Assembly (NCBI GenBank): GCA_004335635.1
Contig: QAXH01000837.1
Location: 229-21,242 of the forward strand
Length of the DNA: 21,014 bases
Direction: 5' to 3'
Source: Chloromonas sp. AAM2
Lineage: Eukaryota > Chlorophyta > Chlorophyceae > Chlamydomonadales > Chlamydomonadaceae
Below are positions 1 through 8,760 of this stretch, piece after piece. Below the pieces are notes generated by a model that saw nothing but the letters and a program-made list of their open reading frames with translations, was not told the DNA's origin and did no database searches. The translations under genes and the position numbers were made by a program. Position 1 is the first letter of the stretch, and the number at the start of each line of letters is the position of its first letter.

Positions 1-3
1 GGC

Positions 4-171
4 GGCACGCAAGGGTCGCACACATGCTGATGGCACGCAAGGGTTGCACACATGCTGACGGCACGCAAGGGTCGCACACGTGCTGATGGCACGCAAGGGT
101 CGCACACGTGGTGATGGCACGCAAGGGTCGCACACGTGCTGATGGCACGCAAGGGTCGCACACATGCTGAT
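4..171. repeat. 28-bp tandem array, six copies
   Basis: Six head-to-tail copies of a 28-bp unit start at 4, 32, 60, 88, 116 and 144. Each begins GGCACGCAAGGGTCGCACAC and ends with an 8-bp tail close to ATGCTGAT. The copies differ by only one to three substitutions (for example ACATGCTG versus ACGTGCTG), and a broken seventh copy starts at 172. There are no unique spacers, so this is a minisatellite and not a CRISPR array. It may lie in the intron upstream of the candidate exon at 211. The array may begin before the window. Confidence 0.95.
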
Positions 172-210
172 AGCACGTGACTCGAAGTGACGCCGGTGCC
201 ATGCTTGCAG

Positions 211-563
211 AACGCTTGTGCGACACGACAGCACCGACTTGAACGGAGGCATCGAAGGGGTGGTCCCGCACAGTTTACACGAACCGCTTCTCAACCCCCC
301 AGGCGTCTCCGGCTGCCCGCTGCCCACCGCCCCCGTCGAGTTTGGCAAGGGGCGGGCCAGCGCCGGCAGGGGGGTGGTTTCCAGCGCCCCAGGGGCGCCA
401 GGCATGGCCTCTAGCGCGACCAACATTATTCAGAGCGTGTCGCGGCGGATCCTTCACGATATCGCAGCCTCGCCTCACTACACGTCGACCACGCATGACC
501 TGCTGGTGGGCACCCCCACGCGGCCAGGCTTTCAGCAGGCGTACGGGACGTCGCAAGGGGGAG
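211..563 (+). CDS. candidate internal exon, unknown protein
   Basis: One forward frame is open from the TGA at 188-190 to a TGA at 575-577. It is bounded by a good splice acceptor (TGCTTGCAG, ending at 210) and a good donor (GGAG/GTAAGC, GT at 564-565). The exon between them is GC-rich and encodes about 117 residues. The first half is rich in Pro, Gly and Ala (for example LLNPPGVSGCPLPTAP). The second half looks more globular (ILHDIAASPHYTSTTHDLLV). No domain is recognised. Overlapping frames on both strands are also open, as is common in GC-rich DNA, so the frame is chosen on splice-site fit and amino-acid composition. An internal GTG at 218 or ATG at 403 could be a start if this were a first exon. 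Confidence 0.33.
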
Positions 564-760
564 GTAAGCAAGGGTGAATGGAAGAACAAAGGGGAAGCAA
601 AGGGTGCAGGTCCCTAGGGGGAGTTAAGCTAAGCAAAGGGGGAATGGGGTGAAAGGGAAGACAAAGGATAGGGAAAGGAAAGAGTGAAGAAAAGGCAAGG
701 GCAAGGGCGCAAGGGCAGACGGAAGGGGAAGGGGGCAAGGAGAGGAGCTGGGTTTAAGGC
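564..760 (+). other. purine-rich low-complexity tract
   Basis: The plus strand is almost entirely G and A, with repeated AAGGG, GGGGAA and CAAGGG motifs (for example GGGAAGCAAAGGG). It starts directly at the candidate donor at 564, so it may be intronic. Homopurine mirror-like DNA of this kind can form triplexes, but the sequence does not show any function. Short open frames here are compositional. Confidence 0.6.
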
Positions 761-1587
761 ACTGAGCGCAAGCTGCTCCTTTTCTCTCCTAAGCTTGCTC
801 CCTTCAACGCCAACCATGTCTCTGTTCAGGTTCGAATTTGGACGGGTCGACTCGAGGTGGTCAACACTTTTCCCGTTCGTCCAACCCCCCTCAGAAAGGT
901 GAGGGATAAAGATTTCCGAGCATAGAATTCGTTACTCTCTACCAAAAACTTGAGACCTGCGGGAGGAGCCAAGAAGCTCATGGTCAAGCCTGCCCTTGAG
1001 GGGGGGTGGGGGGGGGGTGTTAGGTCAAGGTGCCGGGTGCGAAGCAATAGGGCGGTTCTCCGGAGGAAATGAAACTTGCAAGTGGGCTGCCTGTGCATCC
1101 AAGTACCTGTAACTCTCAGACAATGTAGATATATGTTATGCCTTGTCTTGCGTCTGACGCAGGCAACTGGTAGGAAGCCAGCCCTGATTGAGTCCCGTTC
1201 GGCTCACCAGCCTTCACGTGCGCGGATAGTTTATACACCGGTCGTCTGTCAAAGTATGATCGCAGACAGTCGGAGTACCTCGAGCAGCTGGCCAAAGCGA
1301 GCTGTCATCGACCTTAGTGTGTGTAATCCGTAGCACTGGCAAGGGCTCCCAGGGACCTCAGGGGGGCTAGGCGCGCTGAAATGCGGTTCATCTGATACCG
1401 GCTCCCCGGCGTGCACTACTGCAAGTCCTGTTGTCTGGCTAGTATGCTTGAAGACTGGATGGGGCGGCTGGAGGTTGCGAGCGCCACCCGGCATGTAAGC
1501 AGCTAACACCGACCCACAGTGGCGGGTCAGAGGCCAACATTGACAGGTCAATGTGACGGTCAAGCGGCAAGTGACAGTTGCCGTGTT

Positions 1588-1619
1588 GGTTGAAGTGTCG
1601 GTTGAAGTGTCGGTTGAAC
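1588..1619. repeat. 12-bp short tandem repeat
   Basis: Two full copies of GGTTGAAGTGTC at 1588 and 1600 are followed by the partial copy GGTTGAAC. No associated gene was seen. Confidence 0.85.
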
Positions 1620-1653
1620 GGCACCCAGAAGTGACAAGGGATAGCTACAGAGT

Positions 1654-1701
1654 CGGGCAAGGGATGCGGGCAAGGGATGCGGGCAAGGGATGCGGGCAAG
1701 G
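1654..1701. repeat. 13-bp short tandem repeat
   Basis: Three exact copies of CGGGCAAGGGATG at 1654, 1667 and 1680 are followed by a 9-bp partial copy. Confidence 0.9.
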
Positions 1702-2205
1702 CACAGAGAATTGGACAGCTGCAAGCCTGTCCTGGTCTTGTTCTTGCTTTACATGCTCCATCTTGAATGCCTGACCAGGCGGCCACGCCAAGTGGGGAAC
1801 CGGGGGCTGCCACACCAGGTCACAAAGATCTCTTGGGCGAGGAACTGCCAGAACACGGAGTATAGGAACGGGATTGTGTGAGGTGCGCCGCTGAAGGCCC
1901 GCCTGCAATCGTGTCTGTGTTCAAACCGATGCTTTAGGCAACTCTGCGCTGCCAACCAATGATGACGATGGCAGATCGGGCTCGTTACTCGCGTCATGCG
2001 GCGGCCTGTTCCTTCCTTCCTTCCCCCTTCCATGTCCCTAGGTGAAGCGTGTTGAAGCTGTTGCCAGACACAAAGCCCCGGCTTCCATACCTTTCTTCCT
2101 TCCATTAGATGCCGTCCGCACTTGCGGCAGGTCAAGGATGCGACGATAGCGTGAAGCTGAAGCCGTCTGTTTCTGTTTGTTGCGGTGGGCTAGATGTCCA
2201 GGGCT

Positions 2206-2235
2206 AATCATCAGCAATCATCAGTAATCATCAGT
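2206..2235. repeat. 10-bp short tandem repeat
   Basis: Three copies of AATCATCAGY run from 2206, 2216 and 2226. A short direct repeat of AGTTTGAACCA follows near 2250-2275. Confidence 0.85.
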
Positions 2236-3256
2236 AGTGAACTGGATGAATCAGTTTGAACCAGTTTGAACCACTTAATGGGACTCGGCTGGCAGGCTTA
2301 CCTGGCTGCTTAACTTGGACCAGTAGCAGCCTTCTATTTTCTATTTGAAACCCTTATTCTAGCTATCTTGCCTCTTGACTTCTGCCCGAGTGTTGCATTG
2401 TTTACATTTCCAAGTGCGCAACCTCCAGCATCCTAGCATGCAAGCATGCCTGAATGTATGGGTAGCAGGCAGTACCGTCCGTTTCGGAGCGCTGCAGGAT
2501 GCGACTGTAGGTACGGTGTGACGGTTTGTACTCTTTTGCCTTATCTGGACAGGAGTAAGTACCTGACACGCTTTCCCTCCCTTTTCCTCGCTCGTATATC
2601 CTACTGCGGCCTTGCAAACACGTGTTTTTTAATTGTATGTCACGGCTTCTCAGCTCACCTCGTTTTTGTCGGACTTCTTTTATGTCTCACTTTGACCCTT
2701 GACTCCTCTTCTTTTCTGTATTTCTTTTTCGGTTAAGGCAGCAATGTCATTTGCTGGCCTTCTCTTTTCTCTGTTGGGAAGCTCTGGTGAGTTTGGGCGA
2801 TTGTCTGATGCAGCACTTCATGTTAGTAACGCTATGCCGTCCACCCTGCTCTTTTTGAGCACCAGCCGTTGCATGACCAGCCGTTGGTCTGTTTTGCGTT
2901 CTGTTTGCTACATGGGTTTTATGTGCTGCTGGGCTCAATGTGCTGCTGTTACACTTGTTTCTTCAAAGCAGACTTTGTACAGATTCAGTGTCGTCTTTGA
3001 AAACTGGGCAAGTGCGCAGTGCTGTTACGACTCATGGACAGAGTCTGTGTGACAGACGGCGACACCAAACCCGCATATCCCCACTTTCAGCGATCAACAC
3101 TCTTTCACTTGAAATACGATGAACGCACAACCACATTGCTTGTCTGTCTGAAGCACTTGATAGGAAGGCAGCGAAGGTTGCTCATCCCTAAGGTTTGTGA
3201 CGAAGGCCAATCGTTTTGCTTAAGTGACTATGATGCATGCCACTATGCAACTGGTA

Positions 3257-3335
3257 TGACCATCAGGATTAACTGGGTGTGACCATCAGGATCCACTAGT
3301 GTGACCATCAGGATAAACTGTTGTGACCATCAGGA
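3257..3335. repeat. 22-23 bp interrupted tandem repeat
   Basis: TGACCATCAGGA occurs four times, at 3257, 3280, 3302 and 3324. Short variable linkers give a period of 22-23 bp. It lies about 430 bp upstream of the Crinkler-like coding region. The linkers are only about 10 bp and partly similar, so this is not CRISPR-like. Confidence 0.85.
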
Positions 3336-3459
3336 CTCGGCTGGAAAACGCAGGTGGCCATGCAACCTGTAGAGAAATACACAATGCAGGAGCAAGGTTA
3401 TGAGAGCCCCATGCAAATCAGGCCACGTAGGCCATGGTCTTACAGTCGTAGGCAACCAA

Positions 3460-3565
3460 CAATAAAACGTTGACGGGAACACAGGGGTAGTATGCAACGA
3501 CGGCGATGACGACCAAGAGTGGATATAAGGCTCCGCCCTGCGGGCTTCGCAATAAAACGTTGACG
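3460..3565 (+). repeat. 16-bp direct repeat pair upstream of the Crinkler-like gene
   Basis: CAATAAAACGTTGACG occurs at 3460-3475 and again at 3550-3565, exactly 90 bp apart. Outside the 16 bp the flanks differ. The pair brackets the TATA-like box at 3522. It could be a duplicated regulatory element or the footprint of a small insertion or duplication. Confidence 0.7.
3522..3529 (+). promoter_or_regulatory. possible TATA box
   Basis: GATATAAG lies between the two copies of the 16-bp repeat, about 240 bp upstream of the ATG at 3763. The spacing would suit a transcription start near 3555, close to the second repeat copy. This is a motif match only. Confidence 0.3.
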
Positions 3566-3762
3566 TGCAATGTACTTGCTAGTCACATGTAATGGAAGCA
3601 ATCCCTTACAATGGTTAACGCAGGCAAGGGGGCCACGAGGTCTGTTCCAGAGGTGGCGTGTATGGGAAGGTGCACCTGCCCTGCTGGCTGCATGCACGCA
3701 TGACATGCACAGCACTTTTGCTGGTGTGCTCGCTTCGTCATGCTGCTCTTGCGCTGCCTGCC

Positions 3763-5624
3763 ATGTCATGCAGCAACAAGAAGGAGTCTGCAACAGTGGC
3801 ATGGATGCCGTGGTGGACAGCAGACGAGCTTGTGCAGGCTGCTGTGAGACTGGGTCAGATCCCATCCATTAAGCAGAGGCAGCAGGTAGAGGACAGGTTC
3901 AAGGACCTTGGCGGCATCGCTCGCAGGGTGCTGGGTGACGAGCGGCCTAGCCATGCCATCCTGGAGCAGCTGCAGGGCGAGCTGAGTTTCAGTTTGGCCC
4001 AGCAGCTGGTCAGGAGTTATGACGATGGCACGCTTGCGGAGCTCAGCCACCGCTTTGTGTACGCAGTGGTGAGTTTTCAGGGGTGTGTGACCCTTGCAGC
4101 TTGGTTGATATTACTTGCTTTGTCCATGTAGGGAGGACACCCCACCTGCCAACTTGCGAACCAGATGTCCACCTGTAGCTGGCTTCAACAGCAGAGTATG
4201 AGCAGAGCCGTGCTGCCTCTTGACTGTGACAGCATGTCAGCTGGTTTCCAGTGCCTTCCCTCCTAGCTGCATGCGCTGCTTTGCTGCGCCCCATGCTTCC
4301 ACATGGTGCCATGATGGGTGGCTAACATGCTGCTACCCCTGGGCGTGCTGTGCCGCAGGTCACTGACAAGTTCCAGTTTGTGTGCTGGGAGCTCGCGTCT
4401 GCTGCCATTGCTGAGATGGTGCACGGCAAGTTCGACAACCTGCAGTGGTACCAGCTGTCAGAGCTGTTTACAACCATGGGCAGCAACCCCAAGGCGGCAC
4501 AGATGTTGGGGCAGCTGTTTGAGCAGCGCGCGCATGTGCTGGGTAGGCATAACGTGCCTGCAGTGCTGGGCATTACGCTTGCAGCTGATAGTGTGGGGTA
4601 CCTCCCTCGCGCTGGCACCTCCGCTACTGCGGCATCACCAGGTCAGCACACCAATGCAGCGCCAGGCGCAGCAGCCAGCAGCAGCAGCAGCAGCAACAGC
4701 AGCCCATCAGCAGCAAGTGGCACCACGGCAGCAGCAGCAGCAGCAACACCACCCAAAGCACAGGGCAAGGGTAAGGGTGGCAAGCCGCACGCCCCCAGCA
4801 GTAGCGGCAGCGGCGTCAGTGCGGTGCTGCAGGACCTGGACAAGCAGCAGCAGGACCACTTTCGCGCACTGATCGCACACGCGTACAACAAGCCACACCG
4901 GCGCCAGCTGGACCTCGGGGGCCCGCTGTACCCCAACATGTACCTGGAGCCGGTGCATGCAACACAGGGTTCGTGGGATGCAGTCGTGTGGGACGATGAG
5001 GCTGGGTTCCTCATCGTGCAGCACACCTCCAACGTCAAGCACGGTCTCATCCTGAAGTACATCAAGGAGATGCTGGAGCGCATCAAGCAGGCGGATCCCG
5101 CAAGCAGCCACCCTGTGCACATCGTCTTTGCCGTGCCAGAGCACCCACCAGAGTTGTTCCCCGCCTTTGCAGCACAGAAGCTCACAGAGGACAAGCGCAC
5201 ACTGCAATGGGAGGAGGTGCCCCAGGAGGTGCTGGACATCCCTATGTGGAAGATCAAGCTGCCCATGACTCCAGCCAAGCTGGCAGATACAAACAGCTCG
5301 CTGCAGGCAGCCAACGAGCAGCAAACAACGGAGAGGGTGCGCTTCATGCAGATCTGCGACATGACAGTTAAGCAGCTGGAGGATGAGTTGCGCCGGCAGG
5401 GCCAGGTGGTTAAGGGGCAGAACAAGGTGCAGGTCAGGAACAGGCTGCTGCGGCTGGAGAATCTGCTACCGTATGGCGTGGGAACGTTTGCGGATGAAGG
5501 CAGCGACAGCAGCAGCACTGCGGGGTCAGACGCTGGCGCAGATGCCAGCAGCAAGGAGGACAGCAGGGAGGCGGGGGAGCTGGACGCAGGGTCAGGCACA
5601 GATGCAGCAGCAGCAGCAGCATGA
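3763..5624 (+). CDS. Crinkler/RHS-type protein with REase-like and SAP-like domains
   Basis: Two exons, 3763-4068 and 4359-5624, join in phase 0 and give 523 residues from the ATG at 3763. Residues 14-58 (WMPWWTADEL, then VEDRFKDLGGIARRVL) match the post-ATPase helical region of Crinkler/RHS proteins. So do LSHRF near the end of exon 1, the F-x-F-V-x-W-E-L-A-S-like segment at 107-116 and GQLFEQRAH at 153-161. A Ser/Ala/Gly-rich insert covers about 190-252. About 295-405 fits the family's restriction-endonuclease-fold domain: a Y-P-x-x-Y strand, WDAVV with Asp309, IVQHTSNVKHGL with Gln323 and Thr325, HIVFAVPE at 356-363 and EEVPQEVLDIP from 387. Residues 437-468 (MTVKQLEDELRRQGQVV and on) resemble a SAP DNA-binding motif. 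The tail is acidic, Ser- and Ala-rich. Known members combine a P-loop NTPase with a nuclease and act in nuclei or in mobile elements. The Walker A/B part is not visible upstream, so this is a truncated copy, a degenerate one or a gene with undetected exons. Other possible starts are an ATG at 3658 or an acceptor ending at 3773. The family call is by pattern, not by search. Confidence 0.7.
4069..4358 (+). other. intron of the Crinkler-like gene
   Basis: The 290-bp intron starts GTGAGT (4069) and ends TGTGCCGCAG (4358). Both sides are phase 0. Splicing joins ...RFVYAV to VTDKFQFV..., which restores a continuous helical segment typical of the family. Reading through would hit a stop at 4129-4131. 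Confidence 0.75.
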
Positions 5625-6900
5625 TATGCTGCCTCAGCAGCAGTAGGCAGGGAGAAAGAGAGCAAGAGGCAGCAGCAACAAAGCTGATGCACAACCCTGC
5701 AGCAATCATCAGCATGCCGGTTGGGGATCCATTGGTGCAGCTGCTCGGCAACAACAGGTTGAAGCAGTGAACAGATGCACATATGTGGGCACCAGCAGCC
5801 AGCAGCAAGGCTGCCATGTTGGTGTGCAAGACAGCACCGACAGTGCAGCAACAGTGGTGAACGCAGACGAGTGAGGGCAGGGGCGGGCAGCGGTAGCTGC
5901 AGCGGCGGTTTGCAGCAGTGGCAACAGCAGCAGGCGGCTAATAAACAGCCAGTAGACAGCAGCTGTGGTAAGTGGTGGTGCCCGTGGTGGGCCCATGCAG
6001 CAGCAGCAGCCACAGCAGCAATGCCGGGGCACACGGGGCCATTTGGCTACTCAGGCGCTTTGCAGCACGTGCCGCAGGCGGTGGCATCGGCAAGTGGTCT
6101 GGGGCCATGGCCGGTGGCGGTATGTCTGGCCAGCAGGCTGCAGCAATGCCAAGACTTCAGTATGGTATGCCTGCTCAGCAGGCGGCGGCTACACCCAGGC
6201 AGCAATTTGACAACCAGCTGGTGGTGCAGCGGCAGCAGCAGCAGCGCATGGCAGTGGGTGGGCAGGCGGTGCAGCAGACCGCCTACGCACAGCAGCAAGC
6301 CCAGCTCAGGCCCAGCAGCAGCTAGCGGTGCCTGCTCCTACCAGGTCAGCAGCGCCTTCAGCCACATGGATAGGGACGCGCGGAGAAGCCCCACCAGGAT
6401 GGTGCCAGTGGGGCGGGACGCAGGACTCATGGACGGGCCGGGCACGCGCACACCCTTTGCTGTTGGCCCCAGCCGCGGGGAGCCAGGTCGTGGTGGCGGT
6501 TGCGGCAACACACGACAGATGCCTGGGGCGGGGGGCGGGCGCACGGGGTCGCGATTCACAGTGGGATCATCGGAGAAGTCCTTCTGGTGGGATGGGTGCG
6601 GATGAACGTGCGGGGCTGGAGTGGAGCGGGGACGTACATCGGCGTGCGGACGAGCGCAGAAGTGAGGCCGGGCCAGGTCTGCCGCTGCGCTGGGAATGGG
6701 CGCTATCGCCACCTGTCATGGCATGGATGGCTCTGAGCAGCAGGGCTGGCGGGAGGGCGCGCGGCGCATGCATACACAGTCCGCATGGAGTGTAGGTGGC
6801 GGGCGTGGGCGATGAAGCCAGGATCAGTGCGGTCCGCATGAGGTGGTCCCTCTCCATGATCACGCAAGTACGTACAGCCTGGTTGCATCTGTGGGTGTAT
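5625..6900 (+). pseudogene. CAG-rich region with broken Gln/Gly-rich reading frames
   Basis: Directly downstream of the Crinkler-like stop, the plus strand is packed with CAG/GCA triplets. All three frames look protein-like in turn but none does throughout. About 6100-6310 in one frame reads Gln/Met/Ala-rich (MSGQQAAAMPRLQYGM, then NQLVVQRQQQQRM). About 6345-6600 in another frame reads RG/GP-rich (for example LMDGPGTRTPFAVGPSRGEP), ending at a TGA at 6603-6605. A strong donor-like GTAAGT sits at 5968, but no acceptor was found that joins the frames cleanly. It may be a decayed low-complexity gene, an exon/intron mosaic or a long 3' UTR. No TGTAA signal was seen in the first kilobase after 5624. 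Confidence 0.3.
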
Positions 6901-6904
6901 GGTT

Positions 6905-7140
6905 TTTCGAGTCTTGGGTTGGAACAGTAATTGATTGGCATTTACGGCATGTGAACAACATACATGAAGACACTTGCTTGGTACCTTTGGCTGCTTGTCA
7001 GACAGCACGCGCGGCACCCAAAGACTCACATACTCAGCTATGTCTCTGGGTCTTTAGGTCTTTGTGTTTGCGCCGGGGAATTTCTCATGACAATCATGGC
7101 ATAGATGCAGATACTTACCTGCTACTGCACGAGCATGGCT
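6905..7140 (+). repeat. diverged repeat family, block 2, plus orientation
   Basis: This segment matches the reverse complement of about 10300-10530 over most of its length, with small indels. Shared landmarks are GTAATTGATTGGCAT against GTAATTGATGGACAT, ACATACATGAAGACA against ACGTACATGAAGACA, and GGCTGCTTGTCAGACA against GGCTGCTTGCCAGACA. Translated, both copies share a pattern close to LWVxRxxxLRxxxSHDxHG, followed by D-x-D-x-x-L-L. This suggests an ancestral protein-coding or strongly conserved repeat. No full gene is intact here. Confidence 0.65.
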
Positions 7141-7185
7141 TTTGAGCAGCACCAGAGACCAAAAGGCCGTTACCGCAACTTGTGC

Positions 7186-7300
7186 TGTTGTTGCCACTAC
7201 CGTCTGTTGCCACATAACAGCTGCTGTTGCTGACAACAGCCTTGTTGAAGCAGTCCGTCCGCGCATGCTTCAATATCACCATGCCAACAGGTGGACCACT
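7186..7300 (+). repeat. diverged repeat family, block 3, plus orientation
   Basis: This block matches the reverse complement of about 9435-9580. Anchors are CTGTTGCCACATAACAGCTG against CTGTTGCCACACAACAGCTG, and ATGCCAACAGGTGG against ATGCCAACCGGCGG. Both can encode MPTGGP, but a 1-nt indel separates the upstream frames, so at least one copy is broken. The frame after MPTGG continues to a TAA at 7428-7430 with a Thr/Ala-rich composition. No family is recognised. Confidence 0.6.
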
Positions 7301-7675
7301 GAACACCACCTGCTGTGCAGGCTCCTGGATGCGCACGCCACTTGCCGCCAACCCGGCTACCTATGCCGGTCCGCCCTTGGCCACTGCAACTGCAGAAGTG
7401 GCTGCAGCTGAAACACCGTGGTGGACATAAGCGATGAGTGGTCCGTCATGCTTGTCCCAGACATTTAGCGACCCGCACACCCAGACACAGCATCATCTGG
7501 GTCTGCACTTCGAGCCTTATCCAGTACCTTGCTGCTTGTGCAATTGGGCTAGCGCCATGTGAACATCTGGGTACACCTCAAAGCACGCTTTCACAATGGC
7601 GCTCGGTCACTCCCTCACTGACAACAGTCGCCTTTTTTCCTTGGCCTTCTTATTTCTTAGTTAGACCAGAGGATG

Positions 7676-7835
7676 TATACTATGTTGACCTGTTACAAAG
7701 TTTGATTGAAAGGGAGAACAGGTTGAGAGTGGGGCAGCAAGGGAGGGGCCCGCCACCAGATCTACATGTATACATGGCCTACAATAACAAGCAGGCGTAC
7801 ACCATGTTCATGTATTGGTCAGCTGCCGATTGGTG
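7676..7835 (+). repeat. diverged repeat family, block 1, plus orientation
   Basis: This block matches the reverse complement of about 10540-10720. Translations align as YYVDLLQSLIERENRLR ... SAADW here and YYVDLFQSCLKGRMQG ... LAADWYAGVIDG on the minus-strand copy. Here the frame ends at a TGA just after ADWC, so the copy is cut short. A pyrimidine-rich stretch ending CTTCTTATTTCTTAG at 7660 looks like a splice acceptor just ahead of the block. Block 1 follows blocks 2 and 3 here. In the minus copy it precedes block 2. Confidence 0.6.
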
Positions 7836-8105
7836 CTGACCTACTCATGTTCATCCGCAGGAGTCTCATTGTTGCGCAATCATCTTGTTGGCCGTGGTGC
7901 TGCAACTCTACAAGGACTGATTGCAGGATGCAGAGAGGTCTGAGCATGTTGCTTGGTGTCGCAGTACTCCTGGTATGGATTTGTTGCTGGGTATGGCGTA
8001 GTTCCAGGACCAAGTCCGTTTCTGATGTGACCAGGGCTGCCCTTCACTTCGAGGCACACATGCAAAAAGGTTACATGCACCCATGCCGCGTACTAGGCCT
8101 CCCTG

Positions 8106-8113
8106 CTATATAG
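8106..8113 (+). promoter_or_regulatory. possible TATA box of the small ORF
   Basis: CTATATAG lies 67 bp upstream of the ATG at 8180, which leaves room for a short 5' UTR. This is a motif match only. Its value comes from sitting just before an ORF that is followed by TGTAA signals. Confidence 0.35.
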
Positions 8114-8179
8114 CCGTACGGTCGTGAACTTATCAAACAACGATTGTTTCAACTATTCAATGCAAACACGCATTAGGGC

Positions 8180-8407
8180 ATGGAGTTGCAGATCACCCGT
8201 TCTGTGTTTTTTACGCTGATGTCACACACTGTAACAGCGCCGATCAAGCCACCCGAAGTTGATTGGGCAGCGGAAGGACGTGCTTTGTACGCAGAAGCTG
8301 CATGTCTGGAGCTGCAAAGTAGCCTAGTGCATTCAGAGAGTGCAGTCAAGCATTTTCAGTCTGAGCTCCAAGCCTTGTCCGCCCATCTCAGCATAGTTAT
8401 CGAGTGA
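8180..8407 (+). CDS. candidate small gene or first exon, unknown
   Basis: This is a 75-codon ATG-started frame. The first part (VFFTLMSHTV) is hydrophobic. It is followed by IKPPEVDWAAEGRALY and a strongly helical, heptad-like stretch (LELQSSLVHSESAVKHFQSEL). It lies 67 bp after a TATA-like box and about 255 bp before two TGTAA signals, a layout expected of a short chlorophyte transcript. The frame may not end at 8407: a donor-like GTGAGC at 8403 precedes the stop. Further on, the frame from 8501 (VVQSVLEGGGRAAGADPSTS and on to a TGA) looks exon-like after an acceptor GCATACAG, but the phases do not match. It lies in the otherwise repeat-derived interval between inverted blocks. No family is recognised. 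Confidence 0.35.
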   Translation: MELQITRSVFFTLMSHTVTAPIKPPEVDWAAEGRALYAEAACLELQSSLVHSESAVKHFQSELQALSAHLSIVIE

Positions 8408-8661
8408 GCACAGTGCGCCCCTCTGTACTCTGATGCTTGCTGCGCTTCGTCTCACCCGAGGAGATGACATGAAGGTGGGCAGTGCAGAGCTGCATACAGG
8501 TCGTCCAGTCGGTGTTAGAAGGTGGGGGGCGGGCAGCTGGAGCCGATCCTAGTACAAGCATTACAACGTTTACAAGCCTTTTCAGGGAAGTCCAGAAATC
8601 GGTATGAATTACGATCAGTCGGTTTCCTTTCATGCATTTTGACAACATACAGGGGGGCACA

Positions 8662-8675
8662 TGTAAACCTTGTAA
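8662..8675 (+). terminator. two TGTAA polyadenylation-type signals
   Basis: TGTAA occurs at 8662-8666 and 8671-8675. TGTAA is the established chlorophyte polyadenylation signal. Two copies 9 bp apart downstream of the candidate small gene support a transcript end near 8690. Pentamers occur by chance about once per kilobase, so the support is modest. Confidence 0.35.
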
Positions 8676-8760
8676 AACCCGTAGGCCGGGGATTGGGTAT
8701 CGAGTCATGTCAATTGCATGACAATTGCAGTGCTTCAGGTGTTGCGCCAAGAGCATGTGG

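Larger units (their letters stand above)
761..3459. other. gene-poor stretch, no supported gene
   Basis: Apart from the short repeats listed separately, nothing convincing was seen. A poly-G run interrupted by single T lies near 1002-1020. The 2580-2760 part is T-rich and pyrimidine-rich on the plus strand. Open frames in this stretch (for example around 1749-2135 minus or 2699-3052 plus) are short. They lack recognisable motifs and have compositions that look like translated non-coding DNA. No Walker A motif was seen here that could supply the missing ATPase half of the downstream Crinkler-like gene. Confidence 0.5.

Noticed and set aside
1..180. CRISPR-like array at the window start
   Set aside because: Units are head-to-tail with no unique spacers, and the genome context is eukaryotic.
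4643..6034. 463-codon minus-strand ORF rich in Cys, Leu and Ala
   Set aside because: It is antisense to the Crinkler-like exon 2 and the CAG tract. The composition (poly-Leu/Ala/Cys from CTG/GCC/TGC) is a shadow of CAG repeats, and the plus strand carries the recognisable motifs.
7186..7430. Secreted or extracellular-matrix (pherophorin-like) protein suggested by MPTGGPLNTTCC
   Set aside because: The frame is closed by an upstream stop and a 1-nt indel relative to its inverted copy. A few Cys and Pro residues are not enough to assign a family.
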